Under the pieces are notes generated by a model. That model worked only from the letters and a program-made list of their open reading frames with translations, ran no database searches and was not told the origin of the DNA. A stretch of 64,000 bases of DNA from Phycicoccus endophyticus. Its GTDB lineage: Bacteria > Actinomycetota > Actinomycetes > Actinomycetales > Dermatophilaceae. This document shows, in pieces, positions 10,180-18,546 of the stretch (position 1 is its first letter; each line of letters starts with the position of its first letter). The stretch spans positions 554,616 through 618,615 of the forward strand of contig NZ_JAANCN010000001.1 of NCBI RefSeq assembly GCF_011326735.1, read 5' to 3'. Position numbers and translations under genes: made by a program.

Positions 10180-12185
10180 AGGTCGCCGCGCCGGACGTCG
10201 CCGGCGACCGGGCCGTCCATCCGCTCCTCCATGCCCTGGGAGGAGGCGAGCTGCCACGGCACGGTGGACACCATGACGCCGGGGGTGAAGATCAGCCGGG
10301 TCCGCAGCCGCAGCGCACTCTGGTTGTGCAGCACCTGCTCCCACCAGTGGCCGACGACGTACTGCGGGATGTACACGACGACGAGGTCGCGCGGGTTGTC
10401 GGTGCGGATCGACTTCACGTAGTCGACCACCGGCCGGGTGATCTCGCGGTACGGGCTGTCGAGCGCCTTGAGCGGCACCGGGATGTCGCGCCGGTCCCAC
10501 TCCTGCTGCAGCGCCTTGGTCTCGTCGGGGTCGACGGCCACGGTGACGGCCTCGAGGACCGAGGGCCGGGTGGCCCGCGCGTAGGCGAGCGCCCGCAGCG
10601 TCGGCTTGTGGATCTTCGCGACGAGGACGATCGCGTGCACGCGCGAGGGCAGCATCTGGGCCTTGGTGTCGCCCTCGATGACGGTCAGCTCGTCGCTCAC
10701 GTGGTCGTAGTGCCGGCGGATGGCGAGCATGAGGAAGAACAGCAGCGCCATCGCGGCGATGGCGTACCCGGCACCGTGGACGAACTTCGTCGCGAGGACG
10801 ACGACGAGGACCAGCCCCGACATCGTCGCGCCCACCGCGTTGATGACCCGGCTGCGCAGCATCCGCGAGCGCACCGCCGGGTCCTTCTCGACCCGCAGGT
10901 GGCGGTTCCAGTGCCTGACCATGCCGGTCTGGGAGAGGGTGAAGGAGACGAAGACCCCGACGATGTACAGCTGGATGAGCCGGGTGACGTCGGCGTCGAA
11001 GATGACGACGAGGAACGCGGCACCACCGGCGAGGATGAGGATGCCGTTGGAGAAGGCCAGCCGGTCGCCGCGGGTGTGCAGCTGCCGGGGCAGGAAGCCG
11101 TCGCGGGCGAGGATCGAGCCGAGGACCGGGAAGCCGTTGAACGCGGTGTTCGCGGCGAGCACGAGGATGAGCCCGGTGACGACCGAGACGAGCACGACCC
11201 CGAGGTGGAAGTCGGAGAAGACCGCCTTGGACACCTGGCCCATGACGGTGTCCTGGACGTAGCCCTCGCCGACCGGGACACCGTCGCGCAGCAGCTGGTT
11301 GGCCTCGTCGTCGGCGTACTTGACCTGGGTCCACCCGGCGAGCGCGACCATCGACATGAGCATGGTCACCGAGATCGTGCCCATGAGCAGCAGAGTCGTC
11401 GCGGCGTTGCGGCTCTTGGGCTTCTGGAACGCCGGGACGCCGTTGGAGATCGCCTCGACACCGGTCAGGGCGGCACAGCCGGAGGAGAACGCCCGCAGGA
11501 ACAGGAAGGCCATGGCGATCGAGCCGAGATGGGTGAAGCCGTCCTCGGGGCGCAGCTGCAGCGGTGCGCTCTCGGCGAGCGGCAGGTCGCCGGCGAGCTT
11601 GCGGTAGAAGCCGACACCGGCCATCCCGAGAACGGCCGTCATGAACAGGTAGGTGGGGATCGCGAAGGCCGTCCCCGACTCCCGGACGCCGCGCAGGTTC
11701 ATCCCGGTGAGGACCGCGATGATGGTCACGGCCGCCAGGGCCTCGTGCCCCCGGATGAACGTGAAGGCCGAGGCGGCGTTCTGCACGCCCGAGGAGACCG
11801 ACACCGCGACCGTGAGGACGTAGTCGACGAGCAGCGCGCTCGCCACCGACAGGCCGGCCCGGGGGCCGAGGTTGACGCTCGCCACCTCGTAGTCCCCGCC
11901 GCCGCTGGGGTAGGCGTGCACGTTCTGGCGGTAGCTCGTGATGACGACGGCCATGACCGCGACGACGACGAGCGCGATCTTCCACGACTGGGTCAGGGCC
12001 AGGGTGCCGCCGGCCAGGCCCAGGGTCAGCAGGATCTCGTCGGGGGCGTAGGCGACCGAGGAGAGGGCGTCGCTGGCGAAGACGGGCAGCGCGAGCTTCT
12101 TCGGCAGGAGGGTCTCACCCAGCCGGTCGCTGCGCATCGCCCGCCCCACGAGGACCCGCTTGACGAGGCGGCCGGGCGTAGACAC
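10176..12185 (-). CDS. APC superfamily permease next to TrkA genes (Rv2690c-like)
   Basis: A 669-aa integral membrane transporter with about 12 membrane segments between residues 30 and 470 and a ~200-aa cytosolic C-terminal domain. The core opens with LALPVFASDALSSVAYAPDEIL, an APC/KUP-like signature. The substrate is unknown; K+ is a guess from the divergent trkA pair, and amino acid transport is the alternative. GTG at 12185 was chosen because TACAGT (minus strand 12193-12198) lies seven bases upstream, indicating a leaderless transcript; an in-frame ATG at 12212 lies upstream of that -10. Translationally coupled to the RNA methyltransferase downstream. Confidence 0.85.
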   Translation of the reverse strand: MSTPGRLVKRVLVGRAMRSDRLGETLLPKKLALPVFASDALSSVAYAPDEILLTLGLAGGTLALTQSWKIALVVVAVMAVVITSYRQNVHAYPSGGGDYEVASVNLGPRAGLSVASALLVDYVLTVAVSVSSGVQNAASAFTFIRGHEALAAVTIIAVLTGMNLRGVRESGTAFAIPTYLFMTAVLGMAGVGFYRKLAGDLPLAESAPLQLRPEDGFTHLGSIAMAFLFLRAFSSGCAALTGVEAISNGVPAFQKPKSRNAATTLLLMGTISVTMLMSMVALAGWTQVKYADDEANQLLRDGVPVGEGYVQDTVMGQVSKAVFSDFHLGVVLVSVVTGLILVLAANTAFNGFPVLGSILARDGFLPRQLHTRGDRLAFSNGILILAGGAAFLVVIFDADVTRLIQLYIVGVFVSFTLSQTGMVRHWNRHLRVEKDPAVRSRMLRSRVINAVGATMSGLVLVVVLATKFVHGAGYAIAAMALLFFLMLAIRRHYDHVSDELTVIEGDTKAQMLPSRVHAIVLVAKIHKPTLRALAYARATRPSVLEAVTVAVDPDETKALQQEWDRRDIPVPLKALDSPYREITRPVVDYVKSIRTDNPRDLVVVYIPQYVVGHWWEQVLHNQSALRLRTRLIFTPGVMVSTVPWQLASSQGMEERMDGPVAGDVRRGDL

Positions 12186-12274
12186 GAGGACAACTGTATG
12201 CAGAGCGGGCACCCCCCGTGCGCCCGTCCCGGACGCGGGTTCCGACGGGGGGGCCGCGTAGTAGCGTCGGGCCC
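12186..12274. promoter_or_regulatory. divergent leaderless promoters (permease / trkA)
   Basis: Minus strand: TACAGT at 12193-12198, seven bases, then the permease GTG. Plus strand: TAGCGT at 12262-12267, seven bases, then the trkA GTG. Neither start has a Shine-Dalgarno, so both mRNAs should begin at the start codon. Confidence 0.6.
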
Positions 12275-12937
12275 GTGCACTTCGTCATCATGGGCTGCGG
12301 CCGGGTCGGCGCCTCCCTCGCCCGAGCCATCGAGCGGGCCGGCCACGAGGTCGCCGTCGTCGACCAGGACGAGGCCTCCTTCCGGCGGCTCGGCACCGCG
12401 TTCGAGGGGCGCACGGTGACCGGCGTCGGCTTCGACCGCGACTGCCTGCGCGCGGCCGGCATCGAGGAGGCCTACGCGTTCGCCGCGGTCTCCAGCGGCG
12501 ACAACTCCAACATCCTCGCCGCCCGCGTGGCCCGCGAGAAGTTCGGCGTCGAGAACGTCGTCGCGCGCATCTACGACCCCGGGCGCGCCGAGATCTACCA
12601 GCGCCTCGGCATCCCCACCGTGGCGACGGTGAAGTGGACCAGCGACCAGATGCTGCGCCGCCTGCTCCCCCAGGGCCACGTCCCCGAGCACACCGACCCC
12701 TCGGGCCGGGTGGTCATCGCCGAGATGCCCGTCGCGGCGAGCTGGATCGGCCACCGGGTCAGCGAGATCGAGGTCGCGACGGGAGGCCGGCTGGCCTACC
12801 TCACCCGCCTCGGCGACGGGTTCCTGCCGGGCCCCGACACCGTGTACCAGGAGGGCGACCTCGTCCACCTCGCCCTCCGGCGCGAGGACCTCGCCACCGC
12901 CGAGCGCGTCCTCGACGCGCCGCCCCCGAGCCACTGA
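12275..12937 (+). CDS. trkA: TrkA-family K+ uptake regulatory subunit (first of pair)
   Basis: Cytosolic RCK protein that gates a Trk/Ktr K+ channel through nucleotide binding. The 220-aa protein has a Rossmann TrkA-N domain opening FVIMGCGRVGASLAR with acidic VVDQDEASF at the end of beta-2, and a TrkA-C domain in the last ~75 residues. It corresponds to CeoB (Rv2691). The GTG start at 12275 is set by TAGCGT seven bases upstream. The second TrkA follows 19 bp later. No TrkH/TrkG pore gene is in the window; the divergent APC permease may be the functional partner. Confidence 0.9.
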   Translation: MHFVIMGCGRVGASLARAIERAGHEVAVVDQDEASFRRLGTAFEGRTVTGVGFDRDCLRAAGIEEAYAFAAVSSGDNSNILAARVAREKFGVENVVARIYDPGRAEIYQRLGIPTVATVKWTSDQMLRRLLPQGHVPEHTDPSGRVVIAEMPVAASWIGHRVSEIEVATGGRLAYLTRLGDGFLPGPDTVYQEGDLVHLALRREDLATAERVLDAPPPSH

Positions 12938-12956
12938 CCCCGAAAGGCCCCCGACC

Positions 12957-13649
12957 ATGCGCGTCGTCATCGCCGGAGCCGGCAGCGTCGGGCGTTCCAT
13001 CGCCCGCGAGCTGATCCGCAACGGCCACACCGTGCTCCTCGTCGACCGGGAGGCCGACGGCGAGCGGGTCTCGAAGGTGCCCGAGGCCAGCTGGCTGCAG
13101 GCGGACGCCTGCGAGATCGAGGCGCTGTCCGAGGCCGGCCTGGCCGACTGCGACGTCGTCGTCGCCGCGACCGGCGACGACAAGGCCAACCTCGTCCTCT
13201 CGCTGCTCGCCAAGACCGAGTTCGGCGTGCCGCGCACGGTCGCCCGGGTGAACAACCCCAAGAACGAGTGGATGTTCGACGAGGCGTGGGGGGTCGACGT
13301 CGCCGTCTCGACCCCGCGGCTGATGACCGCCCTCGTCGAGGAGGCGGTGAGCGTCGGCGACCTCGTGCGGATCTTCGAGTTCCAGCAGGGACGGGCGATG
13401 ATGGTCGAGATGACCCTCCCCGTCGGCAGCCCCTACGCCGGCAGCCGCGTCGGCGACGTCACCTTCCCCGGCGACACCGTCCTCACCGGGATCATCCGCG
13501 ACGGCTCCCCCATCGCCCCGAGCCGCGACGACGCCCTCGAGCCGCTCGACGAGCTGCTCTTCGTCACCACACCCGACGCCGAGGCCGAGCTGGAGTCGAT
13601 GCTCTCGCCCGGGACCCGCCACCGGCGTGAGGACGAGGACGAGGACTGA
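12957..13649 (+). CDS. TrkA-family K+ uptake regulatory subunit (second of pair)
   Basis: A second RCK subunit, 230 aa, with TrkA-N opening MRVVIAGAGSVGRSIAREL and VLLVDREADG, then TrkA-C with AGSRVGDVTFPGDTVLTGIIRDG. It ends in an acidic tail (RREDEDED). It corresponds to CeoC (Rv2692). GAAAGG precedes the ATG. It probably assembles with the first TrkA, since many systems use two RCK proteins. The stop lies nine bases from the convergent DUF3159 gene with no clear terminator between. Confidence 0.9.
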   Translation: MRVVIAGAGSVGRSIARELIRNGHTVLLVDREADGERVSKVPEASWLQADACEIEALSEAGLADCDVVVAATGDDKANLVLSLLAKTEFGVPRTVARVNNPKNEWMFDEAWGVDVAVSTPRLMTALVEEAVSVGDLVRIFEFQQGRAMMVEMTLPVGSPYAGSRVGDVTFPGDTVLTGIIRDGSPIAPSRDDALEPLDELLFVTTPDAEAELESMLSPGTRHRREDEDED

Positions 13650-13657
13650 GCGGCGCC

Positions 13658-14356
13658 TCAGCGCCCGTCGGGGGTCTGCGTCTGCGGTGACGGCTCGAGC
13701 GGCGTGTGCCCGGAGACGAGCAGCCACCCCATGACGGCGACCCCGCCCACCCACAGCGGCCAGCCGAGGACGACCTTGGCGACCCCGAGCAGGGCCACCT
13801 GGGAGCCGGCGTACAGGGGGACCATGACGGCGAGCCGCACGACGTAGACCGCGACGAGCACCCAGGTCAGCCGGACGCACACCTGGACCATCCCGCGGTC
13901 GCGGCGCCAGCCGAAGGGGTCCTCGGCGGCCCGTGGGTCACCGGCGCCGACGAGGAAGCCGACCACCGGCCAGCGCAGGGCGATGGAGGCCAGGGTGCCG
14001 ACGAGGAATGCGGCGCTCGCGAGGATGCCCGGGAGGAAGGCCGCCTCGGCCCGACCGGAGCGCACCGCGAAGAAGGCGGCGATGCCGGTGGCCAGGAGCG
14101 CCCCGAGGACGTGCTGCAGCGAGGACCGCTGGACCAGGCGCAGCGCGGCGAGGACCACGGCGAGGGCGACGGCGACGACCGCCGCGGCCCGCACGTCGTG
14201 CCCCGAGAGCGACCACACGAGGACGAACGCGACGGTCGGCACGGCGGTCTCGAGCGACCCGCGCCAGCCCCCGAGCGCGACCGAGAGCCGGTGGCGGATC
14301 AGCGACTCGACCGTCTGTGCGCTCGGCGCCACGGTCACCGGGTCCTCGGCGGTCAC
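13658..14356 (-). CDS. DUF3159 family membrane protein
   Basis: A 232-aa integral membrane protein of unknown function with about six hydrophobic segments between residues 32 and 215. The family typically opens with a short amphipathic stretch such as TVESLIRHRLSVALGGWRG. It corresponds to Rv2693c in the conserved block. GTG at 14356 overlaps the OB-fold gene stop by four bases (GTGA), so the two are translated together, part of the run DUF4193-dut-DUF3710-OB-DUF3159. Confidence 0.87.
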   Translation of the reverse strand: MTAEDPVTVAPSAQTVESLIRHRLSVALGGWRGSLETAVPTVAFVLVWSLSGHDVRAAAVVAVALAVVLAALRLVQRSSLQHVLGALLATGIAAFFAVRSGRAEAAFLPGILASAAFLVGTLASIALRWPVVGFLVGAGDPRAAEDPFGWRRDRGMVQVCVRLTWVLVAVYVVRLAVMVPLYAGSQVALLGVAKVVLGWPLWVGGVAVMGWLLVSGHTPLEPSPQTQTPDGR

Positions 14357-14712
14357 TGCTTCGGCAGGATCTCGTAGGACGGGTTGAAGATCGTCGGCAC
14401 GCCCTTGTGGGTCGCGACCCGCCCCCGGGCCCGCAGGAAGGCGCCCGGCTCCACCCCGCCGATCGAACGCCGACCCACCCAGACGAGGTTGACCGACCCC
14501 TTGCCGTCCCACACCTCGGCCACGAGCGCGGGGACGCTGCGCCGCGGCGGCAGCGTGACGGTGCGGACGGTGCCGCACACACAGGCGGGGTAGCGCGGCG
14601 CGAGCGCGGTGAGGTCGTCGCCGCCCTCGGAGGCCGACTGCTCCTGCAGCTCGTCGGCGTCCTCCTCCAGCGGGGTGCGGGCGAGGTTGCGCAGCCGCTC
14701 GTGGACGCCCAT
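14353..14712 (-). CDS. OB-fold nucleic-acid-binding domain protein (Rv2694c-like)
   Basis: A 119-aa cytosolic protein. Residues 45-115 form a tRNA-anticodon-type OB fold: VCGTVRTVTLPPRR, then VEVWDGKGSVNLVWVGRRSIGG and LRARGRVATHKGVPTIFNPSYE. OB folds bind single-stranded nucleic acid; no specific role is known to me for this family. The ATG at 14712 shares one base with the stop of DUF3710 (TGATG), and its stop overlaps DUF3159. Confidence 0.87.
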   Translation of the reverse strand: MGVHERLRNLARTPLEEDADELQEQSASEGGDDLTALAPRYPACVCGTVRTVTLPPRRSVPALVAEVWDGKGSVNLVWVGRRSIGGVEPGAFLRARGRVATHKGVPTIFNPSYEILPKQ

Positions 14713-15461
14713 CAGCGCACCTCGGTGATCTCGGGGCCACGCTCGAACGGGTCGATGCCGGTGCCCTCGGCGCTCTCGTCGTCCTCCGGCTCGGGCTGGG
14801 CGTCACGGGGCAGGCGCAGCGGGAGCAGCTCGCGCGGGGCCATCGGCTCACCGCCGCGGACGACGACCAGGCCGCGGAAGACCTCGAGCAGGGGCGCGGC
14901 CGCCGCGTCGTCGATGGCCGCGCGTCCGGACAGGACGCCCCGGAGGAACCACCGGGGGCCGTCGACGCCGAGGAAGGTCGCCGGTGCGAAGACGGTGCGT
15001 CCGTCCGGGCCGGCCGAGGGCATCCGGGTGCGCAGCTCGGTGCCGAGGTCGCCGGTGCGCTCCTCGGCGGTACCGCCCTGCGCCTGGACCGTGCGCGCGA
15101 TCTCGGCGCGGATGTCCTCCCAGAGCCCGCTCGAGCGCGGCGCGGCGAAGGCCTGCACCTGCAGCGCGGACTCGCCGAGGACGGCGGTCGCCGCGTTGAC
15201 CTGCTGGCTCTCCTGCTCGACCTCCAGGCGCAGCTCCATCCCCTGGACCCCCCGCACCCAGAGCGCCCCGAGATCGAGCCGGCCCTCCCGCCCCTCGACG
15301 TCGTTGACGTCGAACGGCCCACCCGGGCGTGGGGATGCAGCCTGCGCGGTGGGGACCTCCTCGGCACCGGCCTCGTCGGTCACGGCCTCCTCGGCCGGGT
15401 CGGCCTCGTCGGGCGCGACCGGCTGCGGGTCGGCGGGCTTGCTCCTGCGGAAGATGCTCAC
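14712..15461 (-). CDS. DUF3710 domain-containing protein
   Basis: A 249-aa cytosolic protein of unknown function, the counterpart of Rv2696c. The family core runs from about residue 55 (GPFDVNDVEGREGRLDLGAL) to 215. The N-terminal ~45 residues are Asp/Glu/Pro-rich and the C-terminal tail is acidic. The GTG start (VSIFRRSKPADP) was preferred over an upstream in-frame ATG at 15500 because the family usually begins with a xIFRR-type motif and the upstream stretch overlaps the dut stop. Confidence 0.87.
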   Translation of the reverse strand: MSIFRRSKPADPQPVAPDEADPAEEAVTDEAGAEEVPTAQAASPRPGGPFDVNDVEGREGRLDLGALWVRGVQGMELRLEVEQESQQVNAATAVLGESALQVQAFAAPRSSGLWEDIRAEIARTVQAQGGTAEERTGDLGTELRTRMPSAGPDGRTVFAPATFLGVDGPRWFLRGVLSGRAAIDDAAAAPLLEVFRGLVVVRGGEPMAPRELLPLRLPRDAQPEPEDDESAEGTGIDPFERGPEITEVR

Positions 15462-15496
15462 GGCGGTGGTCCTCGGACGGTGTGGCGGTCGGCGGG

Positions 15497-15967
15497 TCAC
15501 CGGGTGGTCGGTCGGCCGAAGCCGCCGGTGGACCCGTGCCCAGTCTCCCCCCGGGCGCTCTCGGGAAGCGAATCGGTCGGGACGAAGTCGGCGTGCAGGT
15601 AGCTCTGGACGACGAGCTGGGCGACCCGGTCACCGACGTGGACGGTGAACGGCTCGTGCGGGTCGAGGTTGACGAGGTTGACGAGGACCTCGCCGCGGTA
15701 GCCCGAGTCGAGCGTGCCCGGCGCGTTGACGACGGTCACGCCGTGCCGGGCCGCGAGCCCGGAGCGCGGGTGGACCAGGCCCACCGTGCCCGGCGGCAGC
15801 GCCAGGGCGATGCCCGTCGGCACGAGCGCCCGCTCCCCCGGCGCGAGGGTCACCTGGGCGACGCTCGCCAGGTCGGCCCCCGCGTCGCCGTCGGTGCTGT
15901 AGCACGGCAGGAGGGCGTCCTCGTGCAACCGGCGCACGGCGACCGGGACGCGGGTGGGGGTGCTCAC
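15497..15967 (-). CDS. dut: dUTP diphosphatase
   Basis: Hydrolyses dUTP to dUMP, keeping uracil out of DNA and feeding dTMP synthesis. The 156-aa length is typical for the homotrimeric enzyme. All five motifs are visible: DAGADLAS, HPRSGLAARHG, NAPGTLDSGYRGE, DRVAQLVVQ, and the C-terminal P-loop-like GSTGGFG. GTG start at 15967, ten bases after DUF4193. In M. tuberculosis a DUF3093 gene (Rv2698) sits beside dut; none is present here. Confidence 0.96.
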   Translation of the reverse strand: MSTPTRVPVAVRRLHEDALLPCYSTDGDAGADLASVAQVTLAPGERALVPTGIALALPPGTVGLVHPRSGLAARHGVTVVNAPGTLDSGYRGEVLVNLVNLDPHEPFTVHVGDRVAQLVVQSYLHADFVPTDSLPESARGETGHGSTGGFGRPTTR

Positions 15968-15977
15968 GGACGCAGGG

Positions 15978-16277
15978 TCAGGCCGCGCAGTCGCGGCAGA
16001 CGAGCACGCCCGCCTTCTCGCTCGCGAGCTGGCTGCGGTGATGGACGAGGAAGCACCGCGAGCAGGTGAACTCGTCGGACTGGCGCGGGAGGACCCGCAC
16101 CGAGAGCTCCTCGCCGGAGAGGTCGGCGCCGGGGAGCTCGAAGCCCTCGGCCTGCTCGGTCTCGTCGACGTCGACGCTCGAGGACCGCTTGTCGACCCGA
16201 CGGTTCTTCAGCTCCTCGATGGAGTCCTCGGAGAGCTCGTCGTCGGTCTTGCGCGGTGCGTCGTAGTCGGTTGCCAT
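15978..16277 (-). CDS. DUF4193 domain-containing protein
   Basis: A 99-aa acidic protein found across Actinobacteria (Rv2699c-like). It opens MATDYDAPRKTDDE, has a charged middle (SIEELKNRRVDKRSSSVDVDE), and ends with a probable zinc site: CSRCFLVHHRSQ and VCRDCAA. Function is unknown. The ATG at 16277 follows GGGTGG; longer open frame upstream is non-coding in character. The 172-bp gap upstream (16278-16449) probably holds its promoter; I see no clear motif there. Confidence 0.92.
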   Translation of the reverse strand: MATDYDAPRKTDDELSEDSIEELKNRRVDKRSSSVDVDETEQAEGFELPGADLSGEELSVRVLPRQSDEFTCSRCFLVHHRSQLASEKAGVLVCRDCAA

Positions 16278-16449
16278 GCTGGGGTCCACCCTTCGTCGTG
16301 CCGTACCGGCCCGGACAACGCACAGGCGGCTCGGTTTGTGCCCGGCCCGCCCTCGTGTGCGCGCCAGATTGTGCACCATGGCGGCCTCGGCCGCCACGCC
16401 GGTCCGGCCGACGGGCCCGGTGCGCCGCCGGCCCCAGCGTCCGTGCAGG

Positions 16450-17334
16450 TCAGGCGGGTGCGTCCGGCAGGCCGACGTGCTCGCGCGTCAGGGCCCGTAC
16501 CCGGTCCGAGAGCGCCTCGGCGACCCCCGGCGCCGCGGCCCACGTCAGGGCCTGGGCCGCCACCTCGTCGAAGGGCCCCCCGACGCGCGCGCCGGCCTCC
16601 CGGGCCACGAGCTCACCGGCGGCGCGGTCCCACGCGTGCAGACCCGTCTCGTAGTAGGCGTCGAGCCGGCCGGCGGCGACCGCGCACAGGTCGAGGGCCG
16701 CGCTGCCCTGACGCCGAATGTCGCGGACCGCCGGCAGCAGCTCGACGAGCAGCCGGGCCTGTCGGGCCCGCAGCTCGGGGGCGTAGCCGAAGCCGGTCCC
16801 GACGAGGGCCAGCGCCAGGTCGCCCGTCGAGCGGGCCCGCAGCCGGCGGGTGTCCCCGCGAGCGTCCAGCCAGGCCCCACCGCCCTCGCGCGCGTGGAAG
16901 AGCTCGCCGCTCTCGGGGTTGGCGACGGCCCCGGCGACCGCGCGCCAGCGGCCGCCCTCCCCGGGGTCGCCGACGACGGCGGCCACCGAGACGGCGTACT
17001 GCGGCACCCGGTAGAGGTAGTTCGTCGTGCCGTCGATGGGGTCGACGACCCAGGTGACCCCGCTCGTGCCGTCGCGTCCGCCCTCCTCCTCGCCGAGCAC
17101 GGCGTCCCGCGGGCGCAGGGCGGCGAGCCGGTCCAGGAGCAGCTCCTGGCTGCGCTGGTCCATCTCGGTGACGACGTCGGTCGGGGTGGACTTGGCGGCC
17201 ACCCCGAGGTCCTCGGGCCGTTCCTCGACGACGAGCCGGGCCGCCTCCCGGGCGACCCGGCAGGCGACCTCCTCGAGCTCCGCGAGGTCCACCCCGGCCG
17301 GGACGGCGGGCTCGGGGCCCGCGGCCGCGCTCAT
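16450..17334 (-). CDS. suhB: inositol monophosphatase family protein
   Basis: Mg-dependent phosphatase of the inositol/FBPase fold, 294 aa, corresponding to SuhB (Rv2701c). The metal site is visible as GEEEGG, then WVVDPIDGTTNYLY near residue 97, and WDRAAGELVAREAG near 222. Likely substrates are myo-inositol-1-phosphate or related sugar phosphates; the exact one cannot be read from sequence. The ATG at 17334 overlaps the ferrochelatase stop by four bases, so the two are co-translated. Confidence 0.9.
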   Translation of the reverse strand: MSAAAGPEPAVPAGVDLAELEEVACRVAREAARLVVEERPEDLGVAAKSTPTDVVTEMDQRSQELLLDRLAALRPRDAVLGEEEGGRDGTSGVTWVVDPIDGTTNYLYRVPQYAVSVAAVVGDPGEGGRWRAVAGAVANPESGELFHAREGGGAWLDARGDTRRLRARSTGDLALALVGTGFGYAPELRARQARLLVELLPAVRDIRRQGSAALDLCAVAAGRLDAYYETGLHAWDRAAGELVAREAGARVGGPFDEVAAQALTWAAAPGVAEALSDRVRALTREHVGLPDAPA

Positions 17335-18437
17335 CCGTCCCGCCCGCACAGGGCCGGCTTGGCGACCCGCAGGTTGGGGCAGCAGCCGGGGTCGCACACC
17401 GAGGGCCGCACGTCGCCCGGCAGCCAGGTCGCGGGCACGACGACCTCGCCGCGCGCCTCGGCGGCCCGCTCGAGGAGCAGGTCGACCAGGCCCGGGGCGA
17501 ACTCGTCGTCGCCGTGCGGGGTCGGGACGCGCACGAAGGGCACCCCGACCCGCCGGGCCGTCTCGGCGGCCTCGGTGTCGAGGTCGTGGACGACCTCCAT
17601 GTGGTCGGAGACGAACCCGATGGGCGCGAGCACGACCGGGGCGGAGGACTCGGCGGCGAGCTGCTCGATGCGGTCGTTGACGTCCGGCTCGAGCCACGGC
17701 TGGCTCGGCGGACCCGAGCGCGAGCAGAAGACGAGCTCACCGCGCACCGTGGCCCCCAGCTCGGCTCCGACGACCTCGTCGAGCCGCCGGGCCAGGCGCA
17801 GGTGCTGGTCGGTGTAGAGGTTGCCCTCGCCGTCCCCCGGCCCCGAGGTGTCGTCCATCGCGACCGGGATGGAGTGGGTGACGTAGAGCACCCGCGCCGC
17901 GCCCGGCTCGGGCAGCTCGCGCAGCGCCGCCGTCAGGGCCCGCGCCCAGGCCCGGCCGAGGCCGGGGTGGTGGACGTACTGGCGGACCTTGTCGACGACG
18001 AGCCCGTCGCCGGCCGGCCCCACCTGCTCGAGGGCGGCGGCGAGGTCCTCGCGGTACTGCCGGCACGAGGAGTAGCAGGAGTACGCGCTGGTGAACAGCG
18101 CCACGACACGGGTGGCGCCGTGGCCGAGCGCCTCGTGCAGGGCGTCGGCGAAGAACGGCTCGCTGTTGCGGTTGCCCCACAGCACGGGGACCTCCAGCCC
18201 GCGGCGCTCCAGCTCGGCGCCGAGCCGGACGATGAGGTCGCGGTTGAGGTCGTTGATCGGGCTGCGGCCGCCGCGGGCGTAGTAGTGCTCACCCACCTCG
18301 ACGAGCCGCTCGTCGGGGATGTTGCGTCCGGCGGTCACCCGCCGCAGGTACGGCACGACCTCCTCCGCGGACTCCGGGCCACCGAAGGAGCCCAGGAGGA
18401 TGGCGTCGTACGGGGCGAGGTCGGCGGCGGCGGACAT
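17331..18437 (-). CDS. cpfC: coproporphyrin III ferrochelatase
   Basis: Inserts Fe(II) into coproporphyrin III in the actinobacterial/Firmicute haem pathway (older name hemH). The 368-aa protein has His188 in VTHSIPVAMDD and Glu281 in SDHMEVVHDLD, the usual metal-insertion pair. Cysteines in SAYSCYSSC (residues 121, 125) and the C-terminal CDPGCCPNLR could hold the [2Fe-2S] cluster known for actinobacterial members. The ATG at 18437 is set by TAGCGT six bases upstream with no Shine-Dalgarno. Overlaps and is coupled to suhB. Confidence 0.93.
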   Translation of the reverse strand: MSAAADLAPYDAILLGSFGGPESAEEVVPYLRRVTAGRNIPDERLVEVGEHYYARGGRSPINDLNRDLIVRLGAELERRGLEVPVLWGNRNSEPFFADALHEALGHGATRVVALFTSAYSCYSSCRQYREDLAAALEQVGPAGDGLVVDKVRQYVHHPGLGRAWARALTAALRELPEPGAARVLYVTHSIPVAMDDTSGPGDGEGNLYTDQHLRLARRLDEVVGAELGATVRGELVFCSRSGPPSQPWLEPDVNDRIEQLAAESSAPVVLAPIGFVSDHMEVVHDLDTEAAETARRVGVPFVRVPTPHGDDEFAPGLVDLLLERAAEARGEVVVPATWLPGDVRPSVCDPGCCPNLRVAKPALCGRDG

Positions 18438-18449
18438 GGGACCACGCTA
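18438..18449 (-). promoter_or_regulatory. leaderless promoter of ferrochelatase gene
   Basis: On the minus strand TAGCGT (18444-18449) stands six bases before the ATG at 18437, with no ribosome-binding site between. No convincing -35 element was seen. Confidence 0.5.
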
Positions 18450-18546
18450 TCCGCCCGATCCGGGCGCGTCCGGCGTGGGCTCCACGGCCGGGGCCCCGGT
18501 CGGTGGCATCGTCGAGGGGACGACCAGCGACCCGGGAGATTGCGAC

